From Datisca glomerata (taxonomy: Eukaryota; Streptophyta; Magnoliopsida; Cucurbitales; Datiscaceae), in contig QANY01008723.1 in NCBI GenBank assembly GCA_003255025.1, positions 1,364,001-1,428,000 on the forward strand: DNA of 64,000 nt. The letters run 5' to 3'. The position numbers were made by a program, and so were the translations under genes. Below are positions 35,322 to 47,445 of the stretch, piece by piece (positions within the stretch are counted from its first letter, which is position 1; the number at the start of each line of letters is the position of its first letter). Below the pieces are notes generated by a model. That model saw only the letters and a program-made list of their open reading frames with translations. It ran no database searches and had not been told where the DNA came from.

Positions 35322-36008
35322 TATTGATGCTAAAAATCTGCCAGCATCCACTGTTGAGAGGACCGCCATGTGTCGCCTGATTATTCATCCAAGAGTCTAT
35401 AAAAGTCAAGAACGATCATAAAAGCAGTAAGCAGGGCAACAATGTCGTGCCATCACCCACTACACTCCGACCGTCCAACGATCAAGACAGTAGCTTATAG
35501 TAGATTAGCATTATGAAGAATTACTTACCATTTAAATGGGGATCATCATATAATTATAATGATTTATGTATCAGTCAATCATCCTGGTTTAATGTATCTT
35601 CCTCCTTATTCTGATAAGGAATGAAGATATTTGTGAAAAATATTCCTCAAATCAGAATATTTTGGTTATCATATTATACTCTTTAACAACTATTGAGATT
35701 GTCATATAGAAGTGTTGTGTACTTATCCTTCAATTGCATGACTGATTACCTATGTCAGAGAAACGATTTCGGCTATCTCCAGTAGTTGCGGTCCTAGGCA
35801 TGAGAGGACCTCGGTCATCCACGCGACCTTAGTGATGTGAGCATAGGTGGGGTCATGTCCATCACATTGGTCGTGGCCACAATCGTAGAGGGTGTCTCAA
35901 TCATCATGATGACCTCACTCATAGAAGGGTCCTTGATTTAGACTTATTGGGACTTGTTTAAAAATATTATTGGACGGACCTTAGCCCGACGGTATTTTCT
36001 CCCCTATA
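35322..36008 (-). repeat. 5' LTR of gypsy-like element, 687 bp
   Basis: Minus strand: it starts TATAGGGGAGAAAATACC at 36008 (the canonical TG is TA here) and ends GCATCAATA at 35322. It aligns with 29124-29779 over its whole length with many substitutions and some indels, so the insertion is old. Confidence 0.85.
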
Positions 36009-36013
36009 CCAAC

Positions 36014-36302
36014 AATTGCAAAAATTGATGCTACTTTTAATGCTAAAAGATAAGTCTAAAACCTTGTAAACTGAAAAGACTACCACTCACTCTCGAGAGC
36101 CTCGATCATACGACATTGTTAATTAGGATGGAAATCAACTAACACGTGATAATAAATGGTCGGAATATGTGGTTTGTCAAGAAGAGTTCCTCATGTCTCA
36201 GTTAGGGCATGAGAATTATCGTTGAAGAAACTAGTTCTCACATTGTGCATTATACGTGATAATCTCCCATTAAAGTAATATGTGATTATAAGACTATCAA
36301 TT
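36014..36302. other. Unassigned
   Basis: AT-rich sequence between the gypsy-like element and the triplicated block. No gene or repeat structure was recognised. Confidence 0.4.
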
Positions 36303-38830
36303 AAACAAACAAATAATATTGACTGCATGAAAAATATAATAACTTGAGTGTTATATTAATGTCATTATCTAATAATTTTTAATTATTTAAATTTAATTAG
36401 AGAGTCATAAGGAACCTAAGGAACAATGGGAAACTAGTCATTTTCAAAATACTGTAAGGGCAAATTTGACAATTACATAATTCATATGAATGAAAGTATG
36501 ATATCATGGTTCGATACAGTGAATAATTATCCTACATCATTATAATGGTAAATATGGAGTTATATCTAAATTAATTAGCCAAAATCTCCAAATGAATGGT
36601 TAAATGAAAGGTTAAAGTGAATAGTGATATCATAGTTGAATAAAATTGGAAAACTAATTATTGGTGACTAATGTTAAAGGTAAATTTATAATTAAATCGA
36701 AAACCAAAAATTCAAAAACAAATTCTCCTCCTTTAACCCCATATTATAAGGATAATACTTTGCTTCTAACCTCATCAGGTGAAGCTCTTATTAATTAGGG
36801 TGTTGACCCAATAAAATAAGGCATTGTATTATTCTAGTATGTATTTTATTAAGCTAAAATATAAAGTACACTCTTGTATTTGATCAAACTGTAAAATATA
36901 TCCCTACATTTTTTTTCATATTTTTATACCCTTGCACTTTGACTAAACTGTAAAAGATACTCCTCAGTGATGTTTTTTGGTTAAATCTAACAGAAAATTA
37001 ACTCCCTCCATTACTCTCAATTTCCTCCATTATTTCTATTATTTCCCTCAATTTACCTACTCTACTTTGCCCTTATAAATAGGGGTTGCAATCGGGCCGG
37101 GCCGACCCAGGCCTTTCCAGGTGATTCACGGGCTGATTCCGAGCCGGGCCACTGGAATTTTAGAGTGGTCCGGAATGAACCACTGAACCGGCCTGTAAAT
37201 AAACAAACAAATAATACTTACTGCATGAAAAATATAACAACCTAAGTGTTATATTAATGTCATTATCTAATAATTTTTAATTATTTAAATTTAATTAGAG
37301 AGTCATCAGGAACCTAAGGAACAAATGGGAAACTAGTCATTTTCAAAATACTATAAGGGAAAACTTAACAATTACATTTAAATTAGTTGGACCCAAATGT
37401 GCAATGATATTTCTCATCTCATCCTCTCTCTATATACTATTGATTATTGTATAATGAACTGTGTTAAAGTAAAAGGGTATAATTCATATGAATGAAAGTA
37501 TGATATCATGGTGTGATAAATTGAATAATTATTATTCTTCATCATTATTAGGGTAAATATGGAGTTATAACTAAATTAGTTAGCCAAAATCTCCAAATGA
37601 ATGGTTAAATGAAAGGTTAAAGTGAATAGTGATATCATAGTTAGATAAAATTAGAAAACTAATTATTGGTGACTAATCTTAAAGGTAAATTTATAATTAA
37701 ATCTAAAATAAAAAATTCTAAAAAAAATTCTCCTTCTTTAACCTCATATTATAAGGATAATACTTCCCTTCTAACCTCATTAGGCGAAGCTCTTACTAAT
37801 TAGTATGTTGGCCCAATAAAATAAAGCATTTGTATTATTCTAGTATGTATTTTATTTAGGCTAAAATATAAAATACACAATTGTATTTTGATCAAACTGT
37901 TAATTATACCCCCTACATTTTTTTCATATTTTTATACCCCTGCACTTTGATAAAATTGTAAAAGATACTATAAGGGCAAATTTGACAATTACATTTAAAT
38001 TACTTGGACCCAAATGTACAATGATATTTCTCATCCCATCCTCTCTTTATATACTATTGATTATTGTATAATGAACTGTGTTAAAGTAAAAGGGTATAAT
38101 TCATATGAATGAAAATATGATATCATGGTTTGATAAATTGAATAATTATTATTCTTCATCATTATAAGGGTAAATATGGAGTTATATCTAAATTAGTTAG
38201 CCAAAATCTCCAAATGAATGGTTAAATGAAAGGTGAAAGTCAATAGTGATATCATAGTAGGATAAAATTGGAAAACTAATTATCGGTGATTAATGTTAAA
38301 GATAAATTTATAATTCAATCTAAAACCAAAAATTCTAAAAATATTTCTCCACCTTTAACCCCATATTATAAGGATAATACTTCCCTTCTAACCTCATCAG
38401 GTGAAGCTCTTACTAATTAGTGTGTTGGCCTAATAAAATAAGGCATTGTAATATTCTAGTATGTATTTTATTTAGGCTAAAATATAAAATACACCCTTAT
38501 ATTTTTACCAAACCACAAACTATACCCCTATATTTTTTTTCATATTTTTATACCCCTAGACTTTGACTAAATTGTAAAATATTATTCTCAGTGATTTTTT
38601 TGGTTAAATCTAACAAAAAATTAACTCCGTCCATTTCCCTCAATTTCGTCCATTATTTTCCTACATTTACCTACACTACTTTGCCCTTATAAATAGGGGT
38701 GGCAATCAGGCCGGCCCGGCCTGACCCTTTTCAAGTGGTTCACGAGTTAGTTCTGGACCGGTTGTTAGAATTTTAGGACGGTCCGGAATGAACCACTGGA
38801 GCGGCATGTGACGGTCCAGGCTAGTCCCAT
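36303..38830 (+). repeat. Three-copy tandem repeat, units of about 750-900 bp
   Basis: Copy 1 (36303-37199), copy 2 (37200-about 37968) and copy 3 (about 37969 on) share a long common segment. It includes GAATGAAAGTATGATATCATGG, GGTTAAATGAAAGGTTAAAG and ATATTATAAGGATAATACTT. Copy 1 lacks about 110 bases that copies 2 and 3 keep (the AATGATATTTCTCATC segment). Copies 1 and 3 both run through a MULE-like terminal repeat into a hAT-like start with the sequence AATAGGGGTNGCAATC. Copy 2 stops inside the MULE-like terminal repeat. Confidence 0.85.
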
Positions 38831-41057
38831 TAAATAACCGGACCGGCCCGTTTCTCCTCCCGTTAATGTGATTTAATTCTAAAATATGTAGATGAGAAGA
38901 GTTGAACCTTGGTGGAAGATAGATGAAGTATGAGGATTATCACTAAGATATATGAAAGTCATGTTACTTTATTATAATTATTTTATTTTATTACTTTAAA
39001 ATGTCAATAGAAAAACTTTTAATTATAAGTAAAATAATTTTTTTATTTATTAAATTTATAAAATACTTATATTCATATTCACATAAAATCTAAAAATATA
39101 ATAACTAATTTATAATTCATGTTCATTATCACAACAAAAAATATTAAGAATATTAAACCAATATTTTTTAAAGTTTTGATGAATCTAATTTTTTATTGAA
39201 TAAATATCCATTTAAATAAAAAAATATTATTTTTTATTTGATTAAATACGTTTATCTCAAAAGTATATTATATGAAATTTCGATAAAATGTGTTACAAGA
39301 CAATAAGAATATATTTTAAATAATATATTTAATAAATGTTGTCTTAGTCTATTGGTAAATAGTGTCATTTTATAATAGAGATGTTGATGTCAGACCGGAC
39401 CTAGCATCTGGGTCGGTCCGGGCGGGGCCATAGGCCTTGAAGACAAGGCCAGTGATGGCCCAGACTTGGCCCGCAGGCCTTAACCTACCCGGTAATGTTC
39501 AATATTGGGCCGGGCAGATCTGGATTATAACGGGCCGACTCAACTGATTTCACAGTCCGAACCGGCCCATTTGCCACCTCTTCTCTCTTCTATCCCCATT
39601 TTTTAGCTTTAGTTTCTCACCATGTAAGAAGGAAATCTACTTCATTAATGAATTTTGTTGCTTTCTTTTCATGTATTAAAAAATTCTGCTTCATTCTATA
39701 AAAATTGACTATGTACAAAAAAAACTGCTTCATTCTTACTGTAAAAATGTATGTTTTCCCATCTTTAAAATGTGTTTTCCCCAAACCTAAAAATGGCTTT
39801 CGGAAAAAATAACTATTTCATAAAAAAAAACTGCTCCAGCTAAAACACTGCTTCACAAAAAAAAATGTTTCACCTAAAAATGGCTTTCATATATTTATCA
39901 TCACATAAATTTACAAATCATAAGGACTTCTACTAATATTGTTCCATAACTAAATAGAATAGAAGTGAGTCACAATTTCAAACTCTTCTTAGTTCTCTTC
40001 CTCAATTGTATCATTAATGATCATTTTTTAAGATGAGGGGAAAACCCATAAACATCGATTTTAGATGTTTTGCTTTTACACGTTCCCTGCATTTCACTTT
40101 CGATGTTGTGCAAATAAATATCTACATACACCACCGTACACTTCAAATTCCATTCACACCTTGCATCTGAGATAAAACTCAAAACAAAAACATCATAAAC
40201 ATTTACTCATGTAATCTAATAACTCAAAAAGCTTCCTTTAAGGGGAAAATGAAAATAAAGAAACACAACGCTAAGACTTCACCTGAGAAAAGGAATATAT
40301 ATGATGTTATACTATACCATTCAGTTCCGTATCATTTCACACCATTAATCAGGAAATGAACAAATATGATGTTATACCCCAGATACATATAACCTCAAAA
40401 ACCAAGAACAGAACCCCATAAAAATCAATGAAATACAAAACAAGATTCGAACGAATCTAGAACAAAGAACAGAACCCAATATAAACCAACGAGAAATCAA
40501 TGAAATACAAAACATAAATTGAGCGAATTTAGAACAGAAATCAACAAACTCAGAATAGAAACCAATGAGGATAGAAATCGAACCATATATACCAATTATC
40601 GCCAAAATAGAGAACAGAAATTGAGCCATGAAAATCAAGAAATCAACAAACAGAAACCCAAAAACCAACGAGTGGAAATCATCGAACTTAAATCAACATA
40701 CCCGAAAGAAAAGTCAAGAATTTAAGATCTCTTTGACCCTCTGATTTGGCCAAAAAATCGAACCCTAACCCTCTCTGTCGCGATGAACCCCTCGCCCCTC
40801 CCCTGCAATTTTTTATTTAGGTGGTAAAAGACAAATGATAAAAGTAAAAGTAAAAAAAGTAAAGAAAAAATTAACTACACCTAACTTCCGTTAACAGACG
40901 TGCACGTGCCTTTTAAGATTATTTTTTATGAAATTACTAACGGGATGGTATATTTTATAGTTTGCTCAAAGTACAGTGATATAAAAATATGAAAAAAAAT
41001 ATAGGAATATAATTTATAATTTGATCAAAGTACAAGGGTTTATTTTATATTTTAGTC
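38475..41057. mobile_element. MULE-like element with long terminal inverted repeats
   Basis: The ends GGCTAAAATATAAAATACAC (38475) and, inverted, GACTAAAATATAAAATAAAC (41057) begin terminal inverted repeats of roughly 150 bases. A perfect 9-bp target duplication, TTTTATTTA, lies at 38466-38474 and 41058-41066. Long inverted repeats with 9-bp duplications are the mark of Mutator-like elements. No transposase is visible, so it is non-autonomous. The interior holds a hAT-like insertion (38694-39582) and, on the minus strand, a sequence resembling a 5' untranslated exon and intron (40690-40810). Confidence 0.8.
38694..39582. mobile_element. hAT-like element nested in the MULE
   Basis: The left end TAGGGGTGGCAATCAGGCC and the right end, inverted, AGAGGTGGCAAATGGGCC match the CAGGGGTGGCAA terminal repeat of plant hAT elements. 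Both ends are followed by GGCC-rich subterminal sequence (38705-38850 and 39395-39565), sharply different from the AT-rich middle. No transposase is visible, and no clear 8-bp target duplication was found. The left end also appears in the repeat copy at 37087. Confidence 0.65.
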
Positions 41058-41066
41058 TTTTATTTA

Positions 41067-41734
41067 TAGTTAAAGTTATCGTATATCTCATTAAAATGTA
41101 TAAAAAATGATTATTTTTAAACAAAAAATAATTTTGATTTATTGTTGCAAAACAATAATTCTGAAATAATAGTTTTATTTCTTAACATTATTTTGTTTCT
41201 TTTTTATTGATACATTTCTTAAACCAACCATTTTCTTTTAAAGACTTAAACTAAACATTAGAGGATACTTTTTCTCATTCATTGTTTTTTCTTAAAAAAA
41301 AGACAATTTTGAGATTTTTTAACTGAAACGAGACATTTGATTTTTAATCCCTTATTTTTTTGGTTTTACCATTTTCAACTCTCAATGCATAATCATTTGG
41401 TTTTTTTCCTTTCAAACAAATTTTGCAACTTTTTACTTTTTATAAAATCACACACTTAAATTGTTAAAAATAAATTGAATAAATTGCATAAATTGAAACC
41501 AATCAAGTTTTAACCACACATGGTTGAAGAGCACTAAGTCTATACTTGTAATTATGAAAGAAAAAAACAAAATAAATTGAATTTAACAAGCCATAATCTA
41601 AATTTTTCATACAAATGCAAGTAAAGAGAAAAACTTACGTGACAAAGTTATGGAATGTGGCCAGAGTCGCATAGTGGAAGTTTTTGAAAGAGAAAGCTTT
41701 CTATGCAAGTTGAAAAATCATGGCAATTATAATG
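41067..41734. other. Distal P450 5' flank
   Basis: AT-rich sequence. The last 55 bases, from GAGAAAGCTTTCTATGCAAG, match the flank of the P450 pseudogene near 20790-20830. The rest shows no gene. Confidence 0.5.
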
Positions 41735-41739
41735 GAAGT

Positions 41740-42265
41740 TGTATTCACATGCATCAACTTTAAATAGACAACAATCTGATAGTTATAAACCAATAGTCAA
41801 AATAGCATACATACAATTTTCCACAGAGAATCATAAAAATAGAAGCGAAATAATTCTGGTCCTATCAGAAAATCGAAGAAACAACAATGAACAAGAAAAG
41901 CATAGAGGGCACTGAAATCCAAAAAAGTTCTTACCACATGAAAGAAACATCAAAGCTCGGTTTGTTCTTCGGGGCTTGAGTGCAGTGAGGTAGTGAAAGT
42001 CTGTAGAGGATTTCAAGCAGGAGTCTTTTGTAATTGTTTCTCCATGTAATTTTTGGACTTCTCTAATATTAGATTGGCCTTCCCTGGGCAACTGGATGTA
42101 GGATCCACTTCGGATCTGAACCAGTATAACTTCTGGTGTCTTCTTCTTCCTCTTCGCCACTTCTCTCTCTTTATCAACTCTTAATTTACTTTTCTGTCCT
42201 GTCATAAGAAAACAAGAAAGGGCATTACAGTCAAATCCACTTAATTAAGTCTTATTTTCATAACA
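41740..42265 (+). repeat. 5' LTR of the copia element
   Basis: 526 bp, starting TG and ending CA, followed after a short spacer by the primer site. Small frames in it on the minus strand are chance. Confidence 0.95.
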
Positions 42266-42388
42266 AAAGGGGTATCAGAGTTAAAGGCTGTCTTCCAAGG
42301 GAGTTCAAGTTGTGTGATTGAAGAATCTTGTTTTTTTTTTCAAGATTGCTACCTGAAATTCAAGAAACTGTCCAAGAAAGTTTCTGAT

Positions 42389-45300
42389 ATGACTACTACT
42401 TCTACCAAACACGACATTGAAAAATTTGATGGGACTAATGATTTTGCTATCTGGAAAATGAAGATGTTATCACTTTTGGGTAACTTAGGACTTGATGAAG
42501 CACTCGAAGGAGAAAGCAAGATGCCAACTAGTTATTCCGAGGAGAAAAGGAAGGATATAATGAAGTACGCATACAACAATTTGATCCTGAGTTTGAGTGC
42601 CAAATTCTTGAGGGAAATCAACAAAATGAAGACAGTAGCAGAAGTATGGCTCAAACTTGAGAGCTTGTACATGATAAAAACTTTGTCAAGTAAATTGTAT
42701 CTCAAAGCGAAAAATTTCTCTTATAAAATGGCAGAAGGAAATAGTCTCCGAGATCACATAGATGGTTTTAACAAGTTGTGCCTTGATCTTGAGAATGTTC
42801 AAGTGGAATATGATGATGAGGATAAAGCCCTGGTGCTGCTACATTCTCTACCGAATTTCTATGAAACATTTTTTGACATTCTCAAACATGACAGGGAAAC
42901 CTTATCACTTGAAGATATGGTGGGATCTCTAAATTCTAAAGAATTGTAAAGGAAACATGATCTGGAAGACTCAAGTAGGGAGAGTTTGGTGGTAAGAGGC
43001 ATAAAAGAAAAGAAAGGTCACAAAAGTAGAAGGAAATCTAGGTCTAAATCCAGAAATGGTAAAAACAGCAAGAAAGTAAGATGATATCACTGTCATGAAG
43101 AAGGGCATATAAGAAGAGTTTGTCCAAAGAGGAATAAGGATCCTAAAGCTAAGGAAGGAGTTGATAAAGGTGTTGCAAATCTTGAAGATGGGTATGAAAG
43201 TGTCGATGTCTTAATTGTCAAGAATTCTGAGAAATAGTGGATCCTAGACTCTGGTGCTCATTTCACATGACACCAAATAGAGATTCATTTGAAACCTTCT
43301 CTCGACATGATGGTGGCAGGGTTTTACTTTGTGACAACAAGGAATGCAAGGTAAGATTAGGACTCATGATGGTTCTGTCAGAATCTCAGCAGAGGTGAGA
43401 TTAGTACCTGATCTTAGGAGAAATTTAATTTCTCTTTGAGTCCTAAATGAAACTGGTTATAATTACAAAGGTGAAAATTGAATTCTTAAGACCTTCAAAG
43501 GCTCTATGTTAATGATGAAAGGGGTAAATGAGAATGATCTTTATGTACTACAAGGTAGTACACTGATTGATGCAGTTTGCACTATTTCTGCAACTGAAAT
43601 TGATATAACAACACTTCGGCACAAGAGATTGGGGCATGTGAGTGAAAGGGAGCTACAAGAACTTAGAAAACATGAATTGTTTAATGGAGACAAACTGGAC
43701 AGATTGAGATTTTGTGATTACTATGTCTATGGAAAGGTAACCCAAGTTAAGTTCAGCTCAACCACTCACAGAACTCAAGAAATTTTAAGCTACATCCATT
43801 CAAACCTTTAAGGACCATCCTCAACCGAATCACTAAGTGGAGGGTGGTACTTTTAATTCTATCACCGATGATTATTCTAGAAAAGTTTGGATTTATATTG
43901 TTAAATCTAAAAATGAAGTGTTTCATAAATTCAAAGAGTGGAAGGAAATGATAGAATTACAAGTAGGAAGAAATGTCATGAAATTAAGGACAGATAATGG
44001 GCTAGACTATCTAAGTGATGAGTTCAATAAGTTTTGCAAGGATGAAGGCTTGGTGAGACAAAAAAAAGTACCTCACACCCCACAACAGAATGCCTTAGCA
44101 GAAAGAATGAATAAGACACTATTGGAAAGGGTAAGATCCATGTTGTCTTGTGCAAGCTTACCAAAGAAATCCTGGGCAGAAGCTGTCAACACTATTTCAT
44201 ACCTTATAAACAGGTGCCCTTTAGTAGCTTTAGACTTCAAGACTCCAGAGAAGGTTTGGACATGTTCTCCACCTAGTCTGTCTCATCTGGAATATTTGTT
44301 TGTGTAGCCTTTGCATTAAGGAAGGAAAGTTGGATCGTAGAGCTAAAGTGTGCATGTTTATTGGCTATCCTAAAGGAGTTAAGGGGTACAAATTGTGGAT
44401 TTCAGATTTTAATAGGTCCAAGAGTTTTATAAGCAGAGATGTCATATTTAGAGAATGTGAGATGTTTATGAGTGATTCCAAACCACAAGATCAATCAAGT
44501 AAGAATGAGTTTGGGCTTGAGGTGGAGTTTGAAAACACTAGTAATGAACTAGAAGTAACATATTCTGGTACCCACACTGTCGAACCAGAAATTGAGTATC
44601 AATGTCAGTATGAAACTTATGATGAACCAGAGGAACTTAGTGATTATCTGCTCGCTAGGGATAGGACCAGAAGGCAACACAAAGCACCTGCCAGATTTGG
44701 TAATGCAGATCTCATTATATTTGCTCTGACAGTGGATGACAACCTAGAAAATTCATAACGTAGAACTTTGCAGGAAGCCGTGAGGAGCCAAAACAGTAAG
44801 AAATGACTGAAGGCTATTAGAGAGGAAATAAACTCTCTAAATAAGAACCATACTTGGGTTCTTGTTGACAGACCAGAGAGACACAATATAGTAGGCAACA
44901 AATGGATCTACAAGCTAAAGCAAGGGATTCCAGGTGTAGAAATGCCTAGGTTCAAGGCTAGAATGGTGGCCAAGGGATTTACTTAGAGGGAGGGTATAGA
45001 TTACTCTTAAATTTACTCACCAGTGGTAAAGTACACTTCAATTAGACTTCTTCTAGCTCTAGTCGCCCAATATGGACTAGAACTAGAATAAATGGATGTA
45101 AAAATAGCTTTTCTTCATGGAAACCTGGAAGAGAAGATTTTCATGGCTCAACCCATTGACTTTGTAAAAAGAGGAGATGAAAACAAGGTGTGCCTTCTCA
45201 TGAAATCCTTTATGGTTTGAAACAAAGTCCGAGGGAGTGGTATCTCAAATTTGATGAGTTCATGTTGAGGAATGGGTTCTCTAGAAGTATGCATAACAAT

Positions 45301-46331
45301 TGTGTGTACTGTAAATGTGTTACAAATGATTCAAGGTTGTACTTGTTACTCTATGTTGATGATATGCTCATTACATCATTAGATAGAGTAAAGATTGAAG
45401 AGCTTAAAGCTCAACTTCACAAGGAATTTGAGATGAAAGACTTGGGAGTAACTAGAAGAATTCTTTGGATGGATATATGTAAGGACAGAATGGGAAACAG
45501 GCTAATTATTCATCAGGAAGACTACATAATCAAGATTTTGAAGAAATTTGGTACGACTGATTCAAAACCTATCAAAACTCCTCTAGCATCTCATTTCAAG
45601 CTCTCATATAGCCAATCTCCTAAAACTGAGGAAGAACAGGTTAGATGCGACAAAATTCCTTATGAAAATGCTGTTGGGAGCCTTTTGTATCCTATGGTCT
45701 ATACCAGACCAGATTTAGCCTATGCTGCTAGTCTAGTGAGCAGGTTTATGGCTGAACCGGGGAAGGATCGCTAGGGAGCTGTAAAGTGGATTATGAGATA
45801 TCTAAGAGGAACTTCTAGATATGGCTTGGTGTTTGAAAAGCAAAACACAGAAGCTGAAATCATTCTAGGTTGTGTAGACTCTGACTTTGTAGGAGACCTG
45901 GACAAAATGATATCTTTGACAGGGTATGTTTTACTGTTTTTGGTCGTTCAATGAGCTGGAAAGCTACACTTCAACCAGTGGTAGCCGTATCTACAACATA
46001 AGCTGAGTATATTGCAGCTATTGAGACAGTTAAGGAAGCTCTATGGCTTAAAGGAATTGCAGAAGAATTTGGTATCAAACAGAATTGTGTAACAATGTTA
46101 TGTGACAACCAAAGCACTATACATCTGACTAGAAACCATATGCACCACGAGAGGACAAAACATATCGACATAAAGTTACATTTTATCAGGGATGTGATCT
46201 CTTCAGGGAAGGTAACAGTGGAGAAAATTCACACTAATGACAACCCTACAGATATGATCACTAAATCTATCACCTGGGTCAAGTTCGAGCATTGCTTAAA
46301 CTTCATAAATGTGAAGACGGTTATAGACTAA
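42389..46331 (+). pseudogene. Copia gag-pol polyprotein, broken
   Basis: Gag (42389-42949) opens MTTTSTKHDIEKFDGTND and ends LEDMVGSLNSKEL before a TAA. The zinc knuckle reads YHCHEEGHIRRVCP near 43085-43130, with a TGA in place of its first cysteine. The protease has WILDSGAHF at 43241-43265, then a frameshift. The pre-integrase region has LRHKRLGHVSERELQEL. The integrase core shows TDDYSRKVW, RTDNG and ALAERMNK as the DDE set (43860-44110). RT is split near 45190, with the active site YVDD at 45352-45363. RNase H ends with TKHIDIKLHFIRD and NPTDMITKS near 46160-46260. Several stops (42949, 43084, 44758, 44803, 45776) and shifts make it non-functional. Confidence 0.95.
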
Positions 46332-46405
46332 GTTCTGAAGTTTGTTTGGAGAAGATTCAAGTTTTTTTTGGGTCCTATCTAAAGCTTGATTCAAGGTGGA
46401 GATTT

Positions 46406-46931
46406 TGTAAGCACATGCATCAACTTTAAATAAGCAACAATCTGACAGTTACAAACTAACAATCAAAGTAGCATACATATAAGTTTACACTGAGAACCAG
46501 AAAAATATAAGCGAAATAATTCTGGTCCTATAAGAAAAATCGAAGAAACAACAATGAACAAGAAAAGAATAGAGGGCACTGAAATCCAAAGATGTTCTTA
46601 CCACATGCAAGAAACATCAAAGCTGGGTTTGTTCTTCGGGGCTTGAGTGTAGTGATATGGTGAAAGTGTGTAGAGGATTTCAGGGAGGATTCTTATGTAA
46701 TTGTTTCTCCATGTAATTTTTTGGACTTCTCTGATAATAGATTGGCCTTCTCTGGGCAACTAGACGTAGAATCCATTTTGGATCTGAACCAATATAACAT
46801 CTGGTGTCTTCTTCTTCCTCTTCATTACTTCTCTCTCTTTATCAACTCTCAATTTACTTCTATCTTGTCATAAGAAAATAAGAAAGGGCATTGCAGTAAA
46901 ATTCACTTAATTAAGTCTTATTTTCATAACA
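46406..46931 (+). repeat. 3' LTR of the copia element
   Basis: 526 bp, preceded by a polypurine tract. An LTR can carry promoter activity. This one points toward the P450 gene, whose coding region starts 515 bases downstream. Confidence 0.95.
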
Positions 46932-46936
46932 GAAGT

Positions 46937-47445
46937 GTAATTAAGAAAAAAAGTAAAACAAACATTATTTCTTAATAAAAATATTTTTTTATTAAATATT
47001 TTAATGGAACGCATCACAATATGAGAAAGCTATAAAAATTGAAAAAACATGAGTGAATTATAAAAATATCTAAATTTTCTTTGTAAAATACTCGAAGTAA
47101 ATAATTAGTTATTAAATTATAAGTTTATTTATCTCTCTGGAATTTTTTTAACCAAATTAGTTAACTTACTTAGTTTTGTCTTTTTATAAAAATGGGTTTT
47201 TGTCATTTCTGGTAAATAGATTGATGAATGGGGATATTTTTCCAAATCTAGCGGGAAATTAGAAAGGTGTCCTCTTTTTTACAAGAACAGATGGTGTCCT
47301 TTCACATCCAATTGTCTGCAAATATTTATTAAGCTTTGCTAAAATTATTAAAAAAGGACGGTATCTCCAATCCTCATCAGAATTCTCAAACACCCAAAAC
47401 ACAACGCCTGAAACAGAGAAAACAAGAAAGAAAGAAAGAGAGAAG
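46937..47445 (+). promoter_or_regulatory. Proximal P450 promoter and 5' leader
   Basis: This stretch is conserved with 20840-21352 ahead of the P450 pseudogene. A TATA-like AATATTTATT lies at 47321, about 125 bases before the ATG. An A/G-rich leader with GAAAGAAAGAAAG runs to the start codon. The copia insertion at 41740-46931 separates it from the sequence that lies next to it in the pseudogene copy. Confidence 0.5.

Larger units (their letters stand above)
29124..36008 (-). mobile_element. Gypsy-like non-autonomous LTR element with repeat-filled interior
   Basis: Two LTRs (29124-29779 and 35322-36008) enclose 5.5 kb and are flanked by the 5-bp target duplication CCAAC at 29119-29123 and 36009-36013. 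On the minus strand the 5' LTR is followed by a primer-like site, TTTGACACCGTATATGAGAA, close to the TTGGCGCCGTCTGTGGGA type of plant gypsy elements. A purine tract, AAGAAGTGGGGGT, precedes the 3' LTR. No gag, protease, RT or integrase was recognised on either strand. The interior instead holds two tandem arrays, dispersed repeats and a GC-richer stretch at 34320-34780. I read it as a large retrotransposon derivative. Assignment to gypsy rests on the primer site only. Confidence 0.75.
41740..46931 (+). mobile_element. Full-length Ty1/copia retrotransposon, inactive
   Basis: The element has two 526-bp LTRs, 41740-42265 (TGTATTCACATG to CATAACA) and 46406-46931 (TGTAAGCACATG to CATAACA). A 5-bp target duplication, GAAGT, lies at 41735-41739 and 46932-46936. 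A primer site, GGGTATCAGAG, lies just after the 5' LTR (about 42269-42279), and a polypurine tract, AAGGTGGAGATTT, before the 3' LTR. Gag and pol domains are in copia order (gag, protease, integrase, RT, RNase H). By eye the LTRs differ at roughly 55-60 of 526 positions, so the insertion is not recent. It sits about 510 bp upstream of the P450 start, in the same orientation. Confidence 0.95.

Noticed and set aside
41831..42205. 124-codon minus-strand frame in the copia LTR
   Set aside because: It lies inside the 526-bp LTR, is antisense to the element, and is not open in the other LTR copy.
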